A DNA stretch of 64,000 bases from Antilocapra americana (taxonomy: Eukaryota; Chordata; Mammalia; Artiodactyla; Antilocapridae), in assembly GCA_007570785.1 (NCBI GenBank), contig ML664157.1, forward strand, positions 5,355,424-5,419,423, in the 5' to 3' direction. The notes under the pieces are model-generated. The model was not told where the DNA came from and ran no database searches. It saw only the letters and a list, made by a program, of their open reading frames with translations. The position numbers were made by a program, and so were the translations under genes. Positions 49,027 to 60,763 of the stretch are shown one piece after another (the first letter of the stretch is position 1; each line of letters begins with the position of its first letter).

Positions 49027-52000
49027 ATAATTTCTTATAGATTCAAACTTTTCCATCTTATGTTTATCTAGGCAGCTCCAGGACTGTTGTGCCCTCCCCT
49101 GCGTGGCCCTCGCCGGCCCCCCTGCTTTTTGTTGGCACTAAAGATGACTGACTGCAGGAAGAAAGACTAGAGGGAAGGCCTAGGCAGTGGTAATGTGTAG
49201 CAGTAAATAGGACTGGAGTCGTTTTCAGCTGTTTCATGCATTTTACCACTAGATGGTGATAGAGGGCTGGCGGCGGGGCGAGCATAGCTAATTCAGCATC
49301 TACCAGATGTTTATGTTTAAATTTGAAAATGTTTGATCTTAATGCTTTTATAATTCACTTAGACATATCCAAAGATTATTGTAAATATCGTCTTAGCCAT
49401 ATGTTTTTTTTTTTAAAACATAGTATGTGCCTAGTATTGATTGATTTGATAAGCTGTTTTCTTGTGGTGGTCTGTTTGAGAGAGAATCTCTATTTACCAG
49501 ATTTAAGTAATCCTCAAGCTTTATTTTGCCCTTGTTTGTTTACTTTATTTTTTTTCTTGTGTATCACATTTCTCCACAGTGATCATAAATTTAGGTTTGA
49601 GATTGTACTATGTATTCACAATTTTGGCTTAGGTATTTAGTCTGAATTTATGCATTTTCCAAGTTATCATTCCTTTGAAACTTTAGTTGAGAAACAAAAT
49701 ACTGATATACTATTTGGAAATAAGAATAAGATGGTATGAATGGTATAATGAATATAACAGAGTTAGTTAAGCACACCAAAAGATTTTCTGCAAGGTTAGT
49801 TTCTCTGCATGTAATTTTTATGAATAATAGAAAAATTTCTTTTTGAAATTATCTGAATTTATTTCTCATTTTCATAAAATAAAAATAGCTGTGTTAAAAT
49901 TTCTGCTTTAAGTGGGTCCTAAAATACTGAATTTTAGATTTCAAATTTAAAATTATTTCCAAATTGCCAATTAATTAAAAAACAATCAAATAGAATTTTT
50001 GCTTTCTTTCAGTGTTAGTGCAGCAGTTTATATTAACTTATGACACCAGCACAATATTTTAAGTTACTCCTGTGGATATTATGTTAGTCGTGTGACTGAT
50101 TCATTCTTGGTTGTGACCACAGTGTGAGTGTTGGTGTAAAATACAAGCAGTATGATTTTGATGCTTTTATAATAAGGCTTTAAGAAAATGGGGATAATAC
50201 TTTTAAAATTTTTCCCTAAGTCAGTGTTTTAAGCTATCCCATTGATTTAACAGTGTGATTTCAGAGAATAAAACCACTATATTAAATGTATCCATTAACT
50301 CTACAGCAGTACAATTTTAGAAACATTAAAATGGATTGAAATATTTTTAAGGACCTCTTAGAATTGAGGCCTGAAGTTTAGAGAATTAAATGCAGTGTGG
50401 GGTTAGGTTTGTTAAGTTTTAGAACACCAAATGGAGTCATTTGATGAAGATGATCGGTTCTTAGTATTCAGGCATGTTCTAAGGTGAGCATGCCTTTAAC
50501 AGGACAGAGACACACACACACACGCACAAGGACTGTTTGTGAGCTGTGGTGTAGAGACAAGTAGAGGAAGGGGAGTCTAGGACATGCTGTACTGAGGGTT
50601 TTCCCAGCTGTGGCGTTGCTCCTCCTTTTTATACAGGGCAGCTGTAACTCAGCCTGGGTGTTAGGAAGAGAATGGAGAAAGGAATTAGCCTTTCAAACTG
50701 TCTTCTTGAATACCTGGTGTAAAGCATGGCTAGTGAACAAAACGAGCAGCAGGTGGTGGTAGCTAGGAGTATTAGTTCATGTACTGTAGATGCCCTGGAA
50801 TTTATGGAATTGGAATCTTGAGGGAGAAATAGATATTCTGACCAAGGTCCTCAAACAGTTCTTTTAACCTCTTTGCTTCCATCCCTTCTGTCAAACCTGA
50901 CCCCTTTTCTGTTCTTGAACCTAACCATGGTAGGTTAGTCACAGTGAGGCTGAGTTATTCTTGGGCCCTGCTTCCTTCTTTTTTGGCTCACTCTAGCTTT
51001 TCAGAATTTTGCAGATCGTTTGTACGAGTCTAAATAAAATGAAGCCTTGTGCTGTGTTATACGTGTACATCTGCTTTGTCTTTGTTAACCATAATGATAC
51101 CTTTACATCAGCAAAACATGCCTTCACTCCTGTTCTTTTAATGCTCCCCTGGCTCCTTGTCCCATGTTAGGAACCTAGACAATGGTCAGGCAGCTGAAGG
51201 CTTTGAAAAAGCATGAAGATGCAAACGTTTATATTGAAGAAGGAGAAATTATTCTAAGATTTTAAGTTACCCTTAATCTTTTTGACTTGATGAACTGAGC
51301 TCTATAACGAAGGTTTAAAACGAATTGATATTCCTATTAGAGATGGCATATGGTTTAAAGCTATAGTTTTTATAAAATAACGAGTATTAAATGGCTGTTA
51401 AATAAACTATATGTATTTGACTACTAATGAAGCCTTCATCTTCTGTTCTCTGCCCCTAGCACATAAGGATTCAAATGCAGCATAGGGGTATAATAATGGC
51501 ACTGTAAGTTCAGTGTTTTATCAAAATCCACTTGTCTTAATACTCAGTCATACTTTTTTCTTCTCTGAAGTAACCTAAGTTTAAAATCAGTTAAGTGACT
51601 TCAGTCTTTCAGGTGCATTGCTTAAAAAAATAGTTTTTCTTGCCTACTCCTGCACTGTGCAGGTTTTTCTAATGTGCGTGAAACATAAACATAGACAAGG
51701 GACTATGGCTCAGTGTTGTGGACAGGTCATAGATACAGTGACAGAGAAACCTAGCAATCCATATTTACTCAGTTACATCTGCAGCAAAGGAGCTGTATTG
51801 AAAACAGCATTTTCTTTCCCAAATCTTAAGGATCAAGGTCGAACAAAGTTCTCTCTACTTCCTGTCCTCTCAAAAGTGCCTTCAGAGCATCAGCACTTCC
51901 TGGAAGAAGACTTCAGTGTGCTGGCGTAGCTGTGGCCTTTTCTGCCCCTGAAATCTCCTTAAACTTTGAGTCACGATCCCCGCTGCTCAGCCATAAGCCA

Positions 52001-52134
52001 TCTCGTTAATTTCACTTTCTTCGTTACGCCTTAATGTTTTCCTCAGTTCCAAATTATACCCCAAATTCATAATATTTCAGTTCTCTTTTCATCCACATTT
52101 TGATGGGCTCAAGCAAGGGTAATGAAAACACACA
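49027..52134. other. Repeat-poor AT-rich DNA downstream of GPR87
   Basis: A short CA run lies at 50511-50524. The 103-codon plus-strand frame at 51618-51929 has no recognised domain and is probably chance. Few recent retroposons are present, unlike the flanking regions. Confidence 0.45.
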
Positions 52135-52140
52135 TTTATT
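52135..52140 (-). promoter_or_regulatory. GPR87: Poly(A) signal of GPR87
   Basis: The plus strand reads TTTATT, so the minus strand carries AATAAA 52 bases after the TAG stop. This is the first canonical hexamer downstream. It implies a 3' UTR of roughly 70-80 nt if used. No transcript data are available to exclude a later site. Confidence 0.6.
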
Positions 52141-52191
52141 TACACTTTGTACATACTGACAAACAAGAGTGGGCCTGGTGACCTTGAATTC

Positions 52192-53234
52192 CTACACATC
52201 AGTATAATCATAGTATATGCGGACCTCGGATCTTCTAACACTCTGTAGTGATCGGATGCTTTCGCTCCTTGTTCTGATGTTTGATTTTTTGAATAGCCTT
52301 CTTGAAAATGAGCGACACATGAAAAAGTAAATGATTGGGTCCAGGCACACGTTGCACGCAGACAAGAAAAGTGTCATTTCTTTGCAGTAATACAGGATTT
52401 TGTGTGCCGACTCATCTAAAAGTCTGTCCAAGTGACTGAAGGTAAAGGGAATCCTACACAAGTGATAGGGTAGAAAACAGGTAAAGAACACAGCCACGAC
52501 CACTCTAATGCTCTGGTTATGTTTTCGCTTTCGGCTTGACTGGCTTATGAATTGCCTGCTCGATTTGTGAATGTACCTGGAAATGGCTATGTAACACCCG
52601 ATCAGTATCACTAGCACAACCACGAACAAGCAGCTGTTGACGTAGATGATGGCATTATGCCATTTCACTCCCAAAGGACTCTTAAGTTTCGTGCACTCAT
52701 GAATATTTTCCCTAGTTGGTTGGACGTTGGTTAGAATGACGTTTGGCAAGGACAGGACAGCCATGAGCACCCAAACACAAACAGATAAAACCTTTGTAAA
52801 AGTTATGCTGTACATGCGAGAGTCACCAAATGGCTTTACCACCTTCAGGTAGCGATCAACGCTTATCAGCCCAAGAAACACAATGGAAGTATACATGTTG
52901 GCGTAAAATAAAACCGAAGAGTATCTGCAGAGGATGAACTTGAAGTACCAGGGTCCAAGTCCTGCATCATGGACTATTCGAAACGGGAATGTCAATGTCA
53001 TTATGAGGTCGGCAACCACTATGTTTTTGAGATAAAATATGAAGCTGGTTTTATTCCTAATGTGAAAGAAGATCCACACGGCTAGACCATTCAGCAAGAT
53101 GCTTGCCACGAATATAACGAGGTAAAGCCCAGGCAAGACGATAGTGTTGAATTCGTTGTGAACGGTGGTGTTCTTTCCGGGTCCGTCGCTTGCGTTACTT
53201 GGGGTGTGATTCCCTGGGCTGTGCAGCTCGTTAT
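52192..53234 (-). other. GPR87: GPR87 last coding exon (residues 12-358)
   Basis: The acceptor on the minus strand is CTCTCCCCACTTCTCCTGCAG followed by ATAACGAG, so the exon begins at 53234 with two bases of codon 12. It then encodes the glycosylated N-terminus and all seven membrane segments without interruption to TAG at 52194-52192. The longest simple frame starts at an in-frame TTG at 53136 and would lose the 44-residue extracellular leader, so it is not the real start. As in other P2Y12-group genes, the receptor core is in a single exon. Confidence 0.96.
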
Positions 53235-56200
53235 CTGCAGGAGAAGTGGGGAGAGGTCACTTCATGTTGTGCACGCATGCCCTACTCATGCCAGGCTTCC
53301 TCACAGGCTGAACTACTGATGTTTAGGGCCAGTTAAAAAATGTCTTTAGTGATTTAAAGAGTCTATTTAGTGCACTGTTAATGTTCTGAGTGGCTAAAGA
53401 ATTGGTGGCCTCGCGCAACAAGGTCCTACTCTGTAGTACAGAGAGCAATCCTCAGTCTCCTGTAATAAACATAATGGAAAAGACTCTGAAAAAGAATATG
53501 TATTTTTGTTTTGCTGTAGACCAGCAACTAACGCAACATTATGAATCAGCTGTAGTTCACTAAAGAAACACTCACAACATTAAAAAATACTCGTGACCTC
53601 ACCGCTGAATCCCACTTCCCCCACCAAATCCTTTGAGTACAATGTGAATTTCTGGTTGTTTGTACTGATCATTTGAATGAAAATAAATATACCAGTGAAA
53701 ATAATCTTGATTCAATTTTTATTTCAGTTTTGATATAATTACAAATTGAATAAATTGGGGAGCAGCAAATTAAAATGTCATACAACAAAAGGGTAGCACG
53801 TGGTTATTTTAGTGCAGTCTTTGGCAGTCTCTTTGAAATATCTTTTTCTCTCTCTCAGTTTTAAGCCATTTGAAATGCGAAAGAATAAGACTAGCAGGTC
53901 ATTTTGAATTATTTACCAATGACTTTTTCTGGGGGGTAATACTTAAATTTTAGGGACCATTGTTAGGAAGAAAGACAAAAAGGGACAATTGGCATTAGTA
54001 TTTAAATTCATTACCAAGGAGGACAATTTTTAAAAATAATTACAGCCTGGTACCTATTTTTATTTATAAGCTAGATTATACCTATTATGCTAAGAATATG
54101 AAAATTTTAAGCCTTTTGCTATTTTGAAATCTTGAGTTCACGAGCCTTACCATCGTATCACATAATCAGTTGAAATAGTTTATGAACATTGGATTGGCAT
54201 GACTGCCATGAGAAGGGGCCTCTCCGATCTCCGGCTGCAGGGAAAGTAATTGACGGGCAGCTCTAGCTCAGTGCTCTGAACCTCGCGTGGTTTTTCTGCT
54301 GATGCCACGCTTCCATGGATCACTCCTAGCAGGTAACTGAACACAGTCGGAACATTAAGACAAGCCTGCTCCTGGGACAGTAGGGGTTCCTCTGATGATG
54401 ACTTTGGCTGGAGCACTTTTCATTAGTCTGGTCAAAACTTTCTTCCAACTACACAGAAATATTAACCTATTTGCTCCCCACTCCCTTCTCTCCTCCACAG
54501 GGGTTGGACCTGCGTGGCTGTCTGCAATCCCTCTGGGCAGTCCACCTATAAATCTCCTGGCCATCTGGTTACTTTTATCTGCTGCTGCTTCTGGGTTTTT
54601 TTTTTTGAAAACTGAAACTGTTTACAAATGAACTTTTGGGGTGTGACTTTACGAGCAAGGTCATTTCTGAATTTTCACAGCTCACTAATAACGTTTATTA
54701 TAATGACAATTATGCTTTGGAATGATTTTGTTTTAGGGCTAACAGCATGATTTAGCAGTTAGTTCCTAATGTCAGTTCCCTACATGACAGGCAGCGTGGT
54801 ATGTACTTTGTTTTTCTTCTTTGAAGAAGTGAACCAAGGAAGAGAGTTTGGAATGATTTTTAATCCAAAAACAGGTTCTTAAATTGCTGCCTGAAATTTT
54901 AAGTGTATAGGCTCTTCCCAAGTAACTTTGTCCTCTTCTTAATTCTTTCCCTTTTATTCTCTGCTAGAAGTGTTTGTAAAAACTGGTCTCCCTGGCTTAA
55001 GTATCCTTAAACAGTCTGGTAATTTTTACCTGGACTAGCCTGTTATGATGAGACCACAGTATTTATAAGTTTAAAATGCCTGATTCAGCTGCCATCTGTA
55101 TCACGGTTGCCAGTTTCAAATATCGTCTTGAGCAGTATCATTCAAGCCAATTTTGACTTAATGAAGTGTCTCGGTCTTGGCTGCTTCTTTACCACCAGAT
55201 GCATATCAGCGTCCATAACCTTAGAAGCTTCTTAAGATGTGCAGTTTTACCTGGGTTAAGGTACCTGCTTGAATTAATTTCTTCAATTAAAGTATTAGCA
55301 GTCCCTTTCATCTAACCGGAATAGACACCGAAAGGAAGTAACTTAATCAGGATGAGTTGGTCCAACTGAGGGACCCCACCCGAAAAGGGGCAGCTACACC
55401 ATCTCCTGAAACACTGGCTGTACCTTGAACAGTGATGTTCAAAGCCATGATAATTGCAAATAGAATGGTCCACTGGCCGCAGCTACATACTGTGTGCCTA
55501 GTCTCTCAGTCCTATGCAACTCTTGAGAGTGTAGCCCTCCAGGCTCCTCAGTCCATGGGATTCTCTAGGCAGGAATACTGGAGTGGGTTGCCCTTCCCTT
55601 CTCCAGGGGATCTTCCTGACCTAGGGATTGAACCGGAGTCTCCTGTGTCTCCTGTGTTGCAGGCAGATCGTTTTACGCGCTGAGCCATCAGGGAAGCCCA
55701 GTATACGCAGTAGGCATGGAGTATTTCATCCCTTAGTGTGAGCTCCCTGAATCTGCTAAGCCCATCCATTGTGGAATAGAAGGACCCCTACTTCTCTGGG
55801 TTGATTAGGAATTTTGTGTCCATTATATACTTTAAAGTTTTAATTGTATGAACAAGCACTCTTATTAAATAATGATTTACTGATCAGTTATGGTTATTAT
55901 TAAAGTTAGTCTTAAATCAGAATGTCAGAAATAGTCCTGATGTTTACTCTGAATCATAAAGCATACCAGGGCCAACTGACCTCTTTTCAGGGTTATGATT
56001 AAACTGTTTTTGTAGCTTTGAGAGCGTCTGCCGATCCTGTCACCTTGTAGTATTTGCATCCTTAGTTTATGTATGAGATTAACATTTTGGAATACAGGAC
56101 TTCTTCAGTGGAATAGGCTTGGGCTTGGTTATTACTTCATTTGCAAATTTCACATTTATGATGCAGCTTAAACAAACTAGTGGTTAAAACCTGTTATGGG

Positions 56201-58340
56201 TAATTCTATGAAACAGGGAACAGGCATCTGTGGGCTGCTCTGGAAGGCTCAAAACTGAATATAAAGAGTGTTTTGTGACACTGATTTTTTTTTTTAAAGA
56301 ATTAAGACTATGGCATATTCTTTCCTGCCAGCTACCTCCCATCATTTCTTCTCTTCTGTATCATTGCCCCCAGTTTTCAGAATGCCTGTGGCTATGCCCC
56401 CAAGCAGTTCTCTGTAGTGTTCCTGCTCAGGAACAATGTCCATTTAAAGTGAGTGACTTTCTTTACCCAGGTGTTTTTATCATGTGGTTCTTTGCTGTCA
56501 GTAAAGAACTTGGGTGAGTTAGGAAACATTTTAAATGACAGGTATAATAATGATTCAGTTAATAAAAACTGGAAGCTGTTTTTACAGCATAAAGGCTATT
56601 TTCTCTTATCTCACACACTCCTTGTTTCGTTGGATGTTATTCCCTGTGTTATTTAGTGCAGAGCTTGATTACAGAGGGAGAATTACGGTAAAATTTCCTT
56701 TCTTATTTCCCCCCTGCACTCCTGCCTCCAACTCCTTTTAAATTAAGTTAGCAAAGGCAAGGACCTAATAACACTGGTACCAAAGTGAATCATCATTTTG
56801 TGCCAGTGTGTGTTTCAGGGTGGGGCTTCCCAGGTTCAGTAGTGGTAAAGAATCCCCTTGCTAGTGCAGGAGATGCAGATTCGGTCCCTGGGTTAGGAAG
56901 ATCCTGGGAGAAGGAAATGGCAACCCACTCCGGTGTTTTTGCCTGGGAAATCCCATGGACAGAGGAGCCTGGCAGGCCGCACTCCATAGGGTCGCAAAGA
57001 GTTGGATGCAGCTGAGCACGCATGCACACGTGTGAGTGTGGTATTGTGGTGCGTGTGCTGGGCTGTGGTTGCCTGTGTTTGTGTGTGAGGGGGATTGTGT
57101 GTGTCCTGTGTGTGCTGCAGAAATGCATGGATTTTGTAGTCAGATGCCTCATTAGTCCCACGTGGCTCCTGTATTGGACAGTGGAGATCAAGGGCTTTGG
57201 AGTCCTGTTTGTTAAATGTTTTTTTCAAATTAAGTTTTATTGGAGTATGGTTGCTTTATAATGTCGTGCTAGTTTCCACTGTGTAGCATACTAAATCAGC
57301 CATATATATGTCCCTTCCCTATCGGACTTCCTTCCCATCCAGGTCAGCACAGAGCATTCAGGAGAGCTCCCTGTCCTACACAGTATGTTCTCATTAGTTA
57401 TCCATTTTATACATCAGTAGTGTGTGTGTGTCAATCCCAATCTCCCAGTTCCTCCCCCATCCCTTTCCCGCTTGGTATCTGTGTATTTGTTCCCAATGTC
57501 TGTGTCTCTATTTCTGCTTTGCAGATAAGGTCATCTATACCATTTAGAAGGTCCTCTTTGACCAATGCTGGTTCAGTCACTTCTTGGCTTTGTGAAATGG
57601 AATAAATAGCAGCCATTTTGCTGGGTCTTCTGCGACCAGCAAAAAATGCTCTGCATACATTTCATGCACAGTATCTAGTACTTAGGAGGTGGTCTCTCTC
57701 AACGTCAGGCCATAATTCTGATTTGTGTCATAGCAGTCACATTCTGAATAAAATGTGACTGAAGACGCATGCTCCTTTTGCTTTTGGAGACGCTCCACTG
57801 TTGCTCGTGCGGGCATGTCACACTTGGGCAGTGAATGGGAAAGCATCAGCGATATGCCCCTGCTCTACCTGCCAGGTGGGAATGAAATGCCTAAGTTGTG
57901 CAGATGACCGGGTGTCACTGCCCTGGTGCAGCTGCCCTGCGCAGTCATTCTCTAGTTACCCAGTAGTGCAGGTAGATGTTGTCTTTGGTCTAGATTGTTC
58001 CATCTGGCAAGTAATACATACTTTAGTTTTTGTGTGAAAGACTTCCCCGATTGCTAGTTTACTTTTCCTGTCCTTTTAGAGATATCTCTAGATGAAACAG
58101 CTTAAGACAAAGTGATGGCAAGTTAGAGTTCTCTCGGCAATGCCATCCTACATGTTTGCTGTTTTACACTTAATGAAGGCAAGAGTAAATGCAATTTTAT
58201 TTTGTTAATTGATTTGCCAACTGCTAAAACCCCTGAATTGACACATGGTATAAATAACTGTTATTGATCAAGTAAGATCTTCTTTGCGTTTTCTCCTATA
58301 GCTTACCTGGTAACTTTGCAAGTGTCAAGTTGAGCCCCAT
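52192..58340 (-). CDS. GPR87: GPR87, P2Y12-like orphan GPCR, two coding exons (join 52192-53234 and 58307-58340)
   Basis: Splicing 34 nt (58340-58307) to 1043 nt (53234-52192) gives 1077 nt, or 358 codons plus TAG. That equals the usual GPR87 length. GPR87 is a class A plasma-membrane receptor of the P2Y12/13/14 group. It is formally an orphan, with lysophosphatidic acid proposed as ligand, and is reported as a p53 target in human cells. Visible marks: extracellular N-terminus with sequons at N4, N20, N25 and N33; TM1 about 47-69; TM3 Cys114, which can pair with ECL2 Cys192; DRY at 138-140; TM6 HxxR at 269-272; TM7 Lys296-Glu297; DPIIY at 310-314; and a basic, Ser-rich tail ending DYTDV. Codon 12 (GAT, Asp) is split across the 5.07-kb intron. 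The ATG at 58340 sits in an A-rich context (AAAAAATGG). No frameshift or premature stop is present. Identity rests on near-identical recall of the mammalian protein, so confidence is very high. Confidence 0.97.
55485..55699 (-). mobile_element. Bov-tA SINE, antisense, in GPR87 intron
   Basis: 'cctagtctctcagtcctatgcaactc' through 'gctgagccatcagggaagccca' is a full antisense copy. Relative to the GPR87 transcript it is in sense orientation. Confidence 0.92.
56823..57028 (+). mobile_element. Bov-tA SINE, sense
   Basis: It runs from 'gggcttcccaggttcag' to 'gttggatgcagctgagcacgcatgcacacg', followed by a TG-rich degenerate tail at 57029-57117. It lies in the GPR87 intron, inverted relative to the copy at 55485. 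Confidence 0.9.
57215..57548 (-). mobile_element. L1 3' region fragment, antisense
   Basis: 'agttttattggagtatggttgctttataatg', 'ctccctgtcctacacagtatgttctcattagttatcc' and 'gtgtctctatttctgctttgcagataaggtcatc' match artiodactyl L1 antisense. It lies in the GPR87 intron. Confidence 0.85.
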
Positions 58341-58357
58341 TTTTTAGTTGTGATGGA
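58307..58357 (-). other. GPR87: GPR87 exon with start codon (coding part 58307-58340)
   Basis: On the minus strand a pyrimidine-rich acceptor ending TTTTTGATTTCAG precedes 58357. Then come 17 nt of 5' UTR, the ATG at 58340-58338, eleven codons ([11 protein letters not shown]) and one base of codon 12. The donor CCAG/GTAAGC lies at 58307/58306. The reading frame meets the downstream exon exactly. The N-terminal residues match the family. The exon is too short for ORF calling, so it would be missed without splice reasoning. Confidence 0.93.
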
Positions 58358-60379
58358 CTGAAATCAAAAATCTGTGTCAGGAAACACTCGGGGACAATTC
58401 AGTTAAGGGGTCAGCATAGGTTATTCCTGGTTTGATTTCTAGGGGAAAAAAGGAAAAAAAAAACAGTTAAGCAGAAATTTGAAGACACAGTACTTTGATT
58501 TACTTTAAAGAAAAGAAAAAAAAAATGCCCCATGATTCAGGAAAGGCCTATTCTTTTGTTATGAACAGCTGAGCCCCATAAGACTTGTCTCTTTTTGTGT
58601 GCTCTTTCCACCTCCCAGGGAGCAGGGGACGTTTCTGTGTGTGCCTTCTCCATCTGAATGCTGCTGTGTGGCCCCAGGAAGGTTACTTGACAGCTCTGTG
58701 ACTCAGTGTTCTCCTCTCTGACATGAGAATGGAAATAATCATGCAGTAGAATTGTGACAAGCATTACGTGGCATAATCCATAAGAACCTGGGTCCAAGAG
58801 TGTTCTCAAGACACATTAGCCTGTGTCTGGCCATATTGCTTCTATTTCATTCTACTCCACCCCATCAACCTGAAGCTCAGCACAGAAATGCATCTCTGAT
58901 GAGACTTAAATGCAATTGGTGATTGTTAAAAGTTAAAAGATCTCGGACCGATATATGTAAGAGTTTTATAAACTCAACTACCTTCGGCATCCTGTCTTAT
59001 AATCTCTGGGCTTCTAGTTCTGGCTTTATACTAACTAGCTGAGTGACTTCATCATGTCACTTAACCTTTTTCGAACTGGACTGAAGGCTCTAAAAAAGAA
59101 TCCCCAGTGGAACTCAGGTTTACGTGGGCTTCTATGTTTTCCTCCAACATAGGTTCCCATTCAGAATTTAATACTGCTTGAATGTTTATCCTGTATTTCT
59201 CTATGATAACTATCTTCCATCCAACCTCAAAGTCTGGCTAGGAGTGAATAATTAAATTGGCCTTGAGTCACTAGGTTTTGAAATTTTGGCTAAAACCTCA
59301 AAGCTTTCCGAGCTTCAGATTCCTCACAGCCTTTTTTCTCATTATTATCCGAGATCGTATATGCATGCAACGCGTGTTAAACTGTGACATTGCCCCACAC
59401 TTCTCCTTCGGCAGCCTGCTCTGTGTCTAGTCCTTGTTTTCTGACTTCCCTTGGAGAAGAGATCCTGGGAACTGTTTTGGAAAGTGTGCTGCCGAAGTCA
59501 GATGTCTTTTGGGAAGGATTCACTCTAGGGGAAGTCACACTGTTTCTCATGAAATGAAACCATGTGAGACCTTCATGCCCCCTCAGCAACACTGCTTATA
59601 AATACCACAAAGCTGCAGAGAGACCCCAAGTAACCTCATCCCCTCCAAGTCCAAAGCAATCTGCTGGTTGCGTAAGCAGTTATGTCTTCTGGTCAGCAGG
59701 CTCAGAGTACTTTCAAAGCAAAAACATATTTAAGAATTGGGCAGCCTGTGGAGAGGCATGCATTTCTTTCTCTGTTATTTTGGCCTTGTCTTCTGTTCCC
59801 TAGAGGCACGTGACGTTTGGATGCTGGATTTAGTAGTAGGTGGAAACAGTGGTATCCAAGTGTTCAGTGATTTCCTCCCCACTACCAGTCAGCTCTTGAG
59901 AGTTTAGAGGCCCTATCCTTGTCTCACCTTGAATCATCAGGATATATGGTACATAGTGAGTAGTCAAAAAGTATTCATTTGTTTATGGATCATAGATAAT
60001 AGACACCCTCCTTTTTGGGTGCCAGTGTTGCAGTCTTTTTAAAGTAAGGCAAAGAGGTGAAACCCTACTTTCTTTTATTAAAGTTTACTGGGATTGAAGC
60101 AGTTTTCTAAACTTTATAATAATGACCCATAGATTTCAGGACACCTTGCTTTCTTGACTCTAACTTCTCATGGAAATGTTTTAGGGAGTTTCCATGAAAG
60201 ACCTCTCTAATTTCACTTTCCTCTGTGGAAGAGTTATGTGGCTTTCCTCTTCTTGACTTCACTTAAACTTTACTTGATAACAAGAAATCCGATATGGCTT
60301 ATCCCCACTAGAGGAAAAGCAGTATCTAGTGGGTGAGCCACAGTCGAAGTAATAGATAGCTAATAGTCATTAAGGAGGA
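58358..60379. other. Upstream of the GPR87 start-codon exon: intronic-type DNA with MIR
   Basis: A sense MIR lies at about 58640-58785 ('ggttacttgacagctctgtgactcag'), and a weak L2-like end near 59930-59985. No convincing first exon, CpG island or TATA-type promoter for GPR87 was found, so the 5' noncoding exon is probably outside the window. Confidence 0.5.
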
Positions 60380-60600
60380 CACTGAAAAGATTCTGGGAGA
60401 AAATATTTGCATATCATATTTCTTTTTGATAAAGGATTAAATTCAGAATATATAAAGAACACTTACAACTTCCTAATAAAAAGAAAACAGCCAAACTAAG
60501 AAATTGGTCTAAAGATTTGTATAGACATTTTATCAAGTACACGTGAAAAGATGCTCAGTATCTTGAGTCATTAGGAGGATTCAAATAAAAATCACAATGA
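60380..60600 (+). mobile_element. L1M ORF2 3' part, left piece
   Basis: 'ctgggagaaaatatttgcatatcatatttc', 'aaggattaaattcagaatatataaagaac' and 'gaaaagatgctcagtatc' are old mammalian L1, interrupted at 60601 by a CHR SINE. Confidence 0.82.
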
Positions 60601-60601
60601 G

Positions 60602-60763
60602 GGCTTTGCTGGTGGTCCAGAGGCTAAGATTCCACACTCCCCAGTGCAGGGGACTCGGGTTCTATCCCTGGTCGGGGAACTAGATCCTGCGTACTGCAAC
60701 TAAAGATCCTGTATGCTGGAGTGGTCAAATAAATACATAAATATTTCTTTAAAAAAACACCCA
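60602..60763 (+). mobile_element. CHR-type SINE, sense, with 9-bp TSD
   Basis: 'ggctttgctggtggtccagaggctaag', 'tctatccctggtcggggaactagatcctgc' and a (AAAT)-type tail are present. CACAATGAG flanks it at 60593-60601 and 60764-60772. Confidence 0.9.

Larger units (their letters stand above)
53235..58306 (-). other. GPR87: GPR87 intron (5.07 kb) between the two coding exons
   Basis: The intron is bounded by GTAAGC (58306-58301) and CTGCAG (53240-53235) on the minus strand. It contains a BovA-type SINE (55485-55699), a Bov-tA (56823-57028), a TG-rich run and a truncated L1 (57215-57548). The remaining stretches (53241-55484, 55700-56822, 57549-58300) show no further coding frame or recognisable RNA gene. 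Confidence 0.9.

Noticed and set aside
51618..51929. 103-codon plus-strand frame next to GPR87
   Set aside because: It has no recognised homology to MED12L or any family and no clear splice acceptor/donor pair. Its length is within chance for this composition.
52192..53136. TTG at 53136 as the GPR87 start
   Set aside because: It would remove the glycosylated leader. The upstream frame is open to a strong acceptor and joins an ATG exon in phase.
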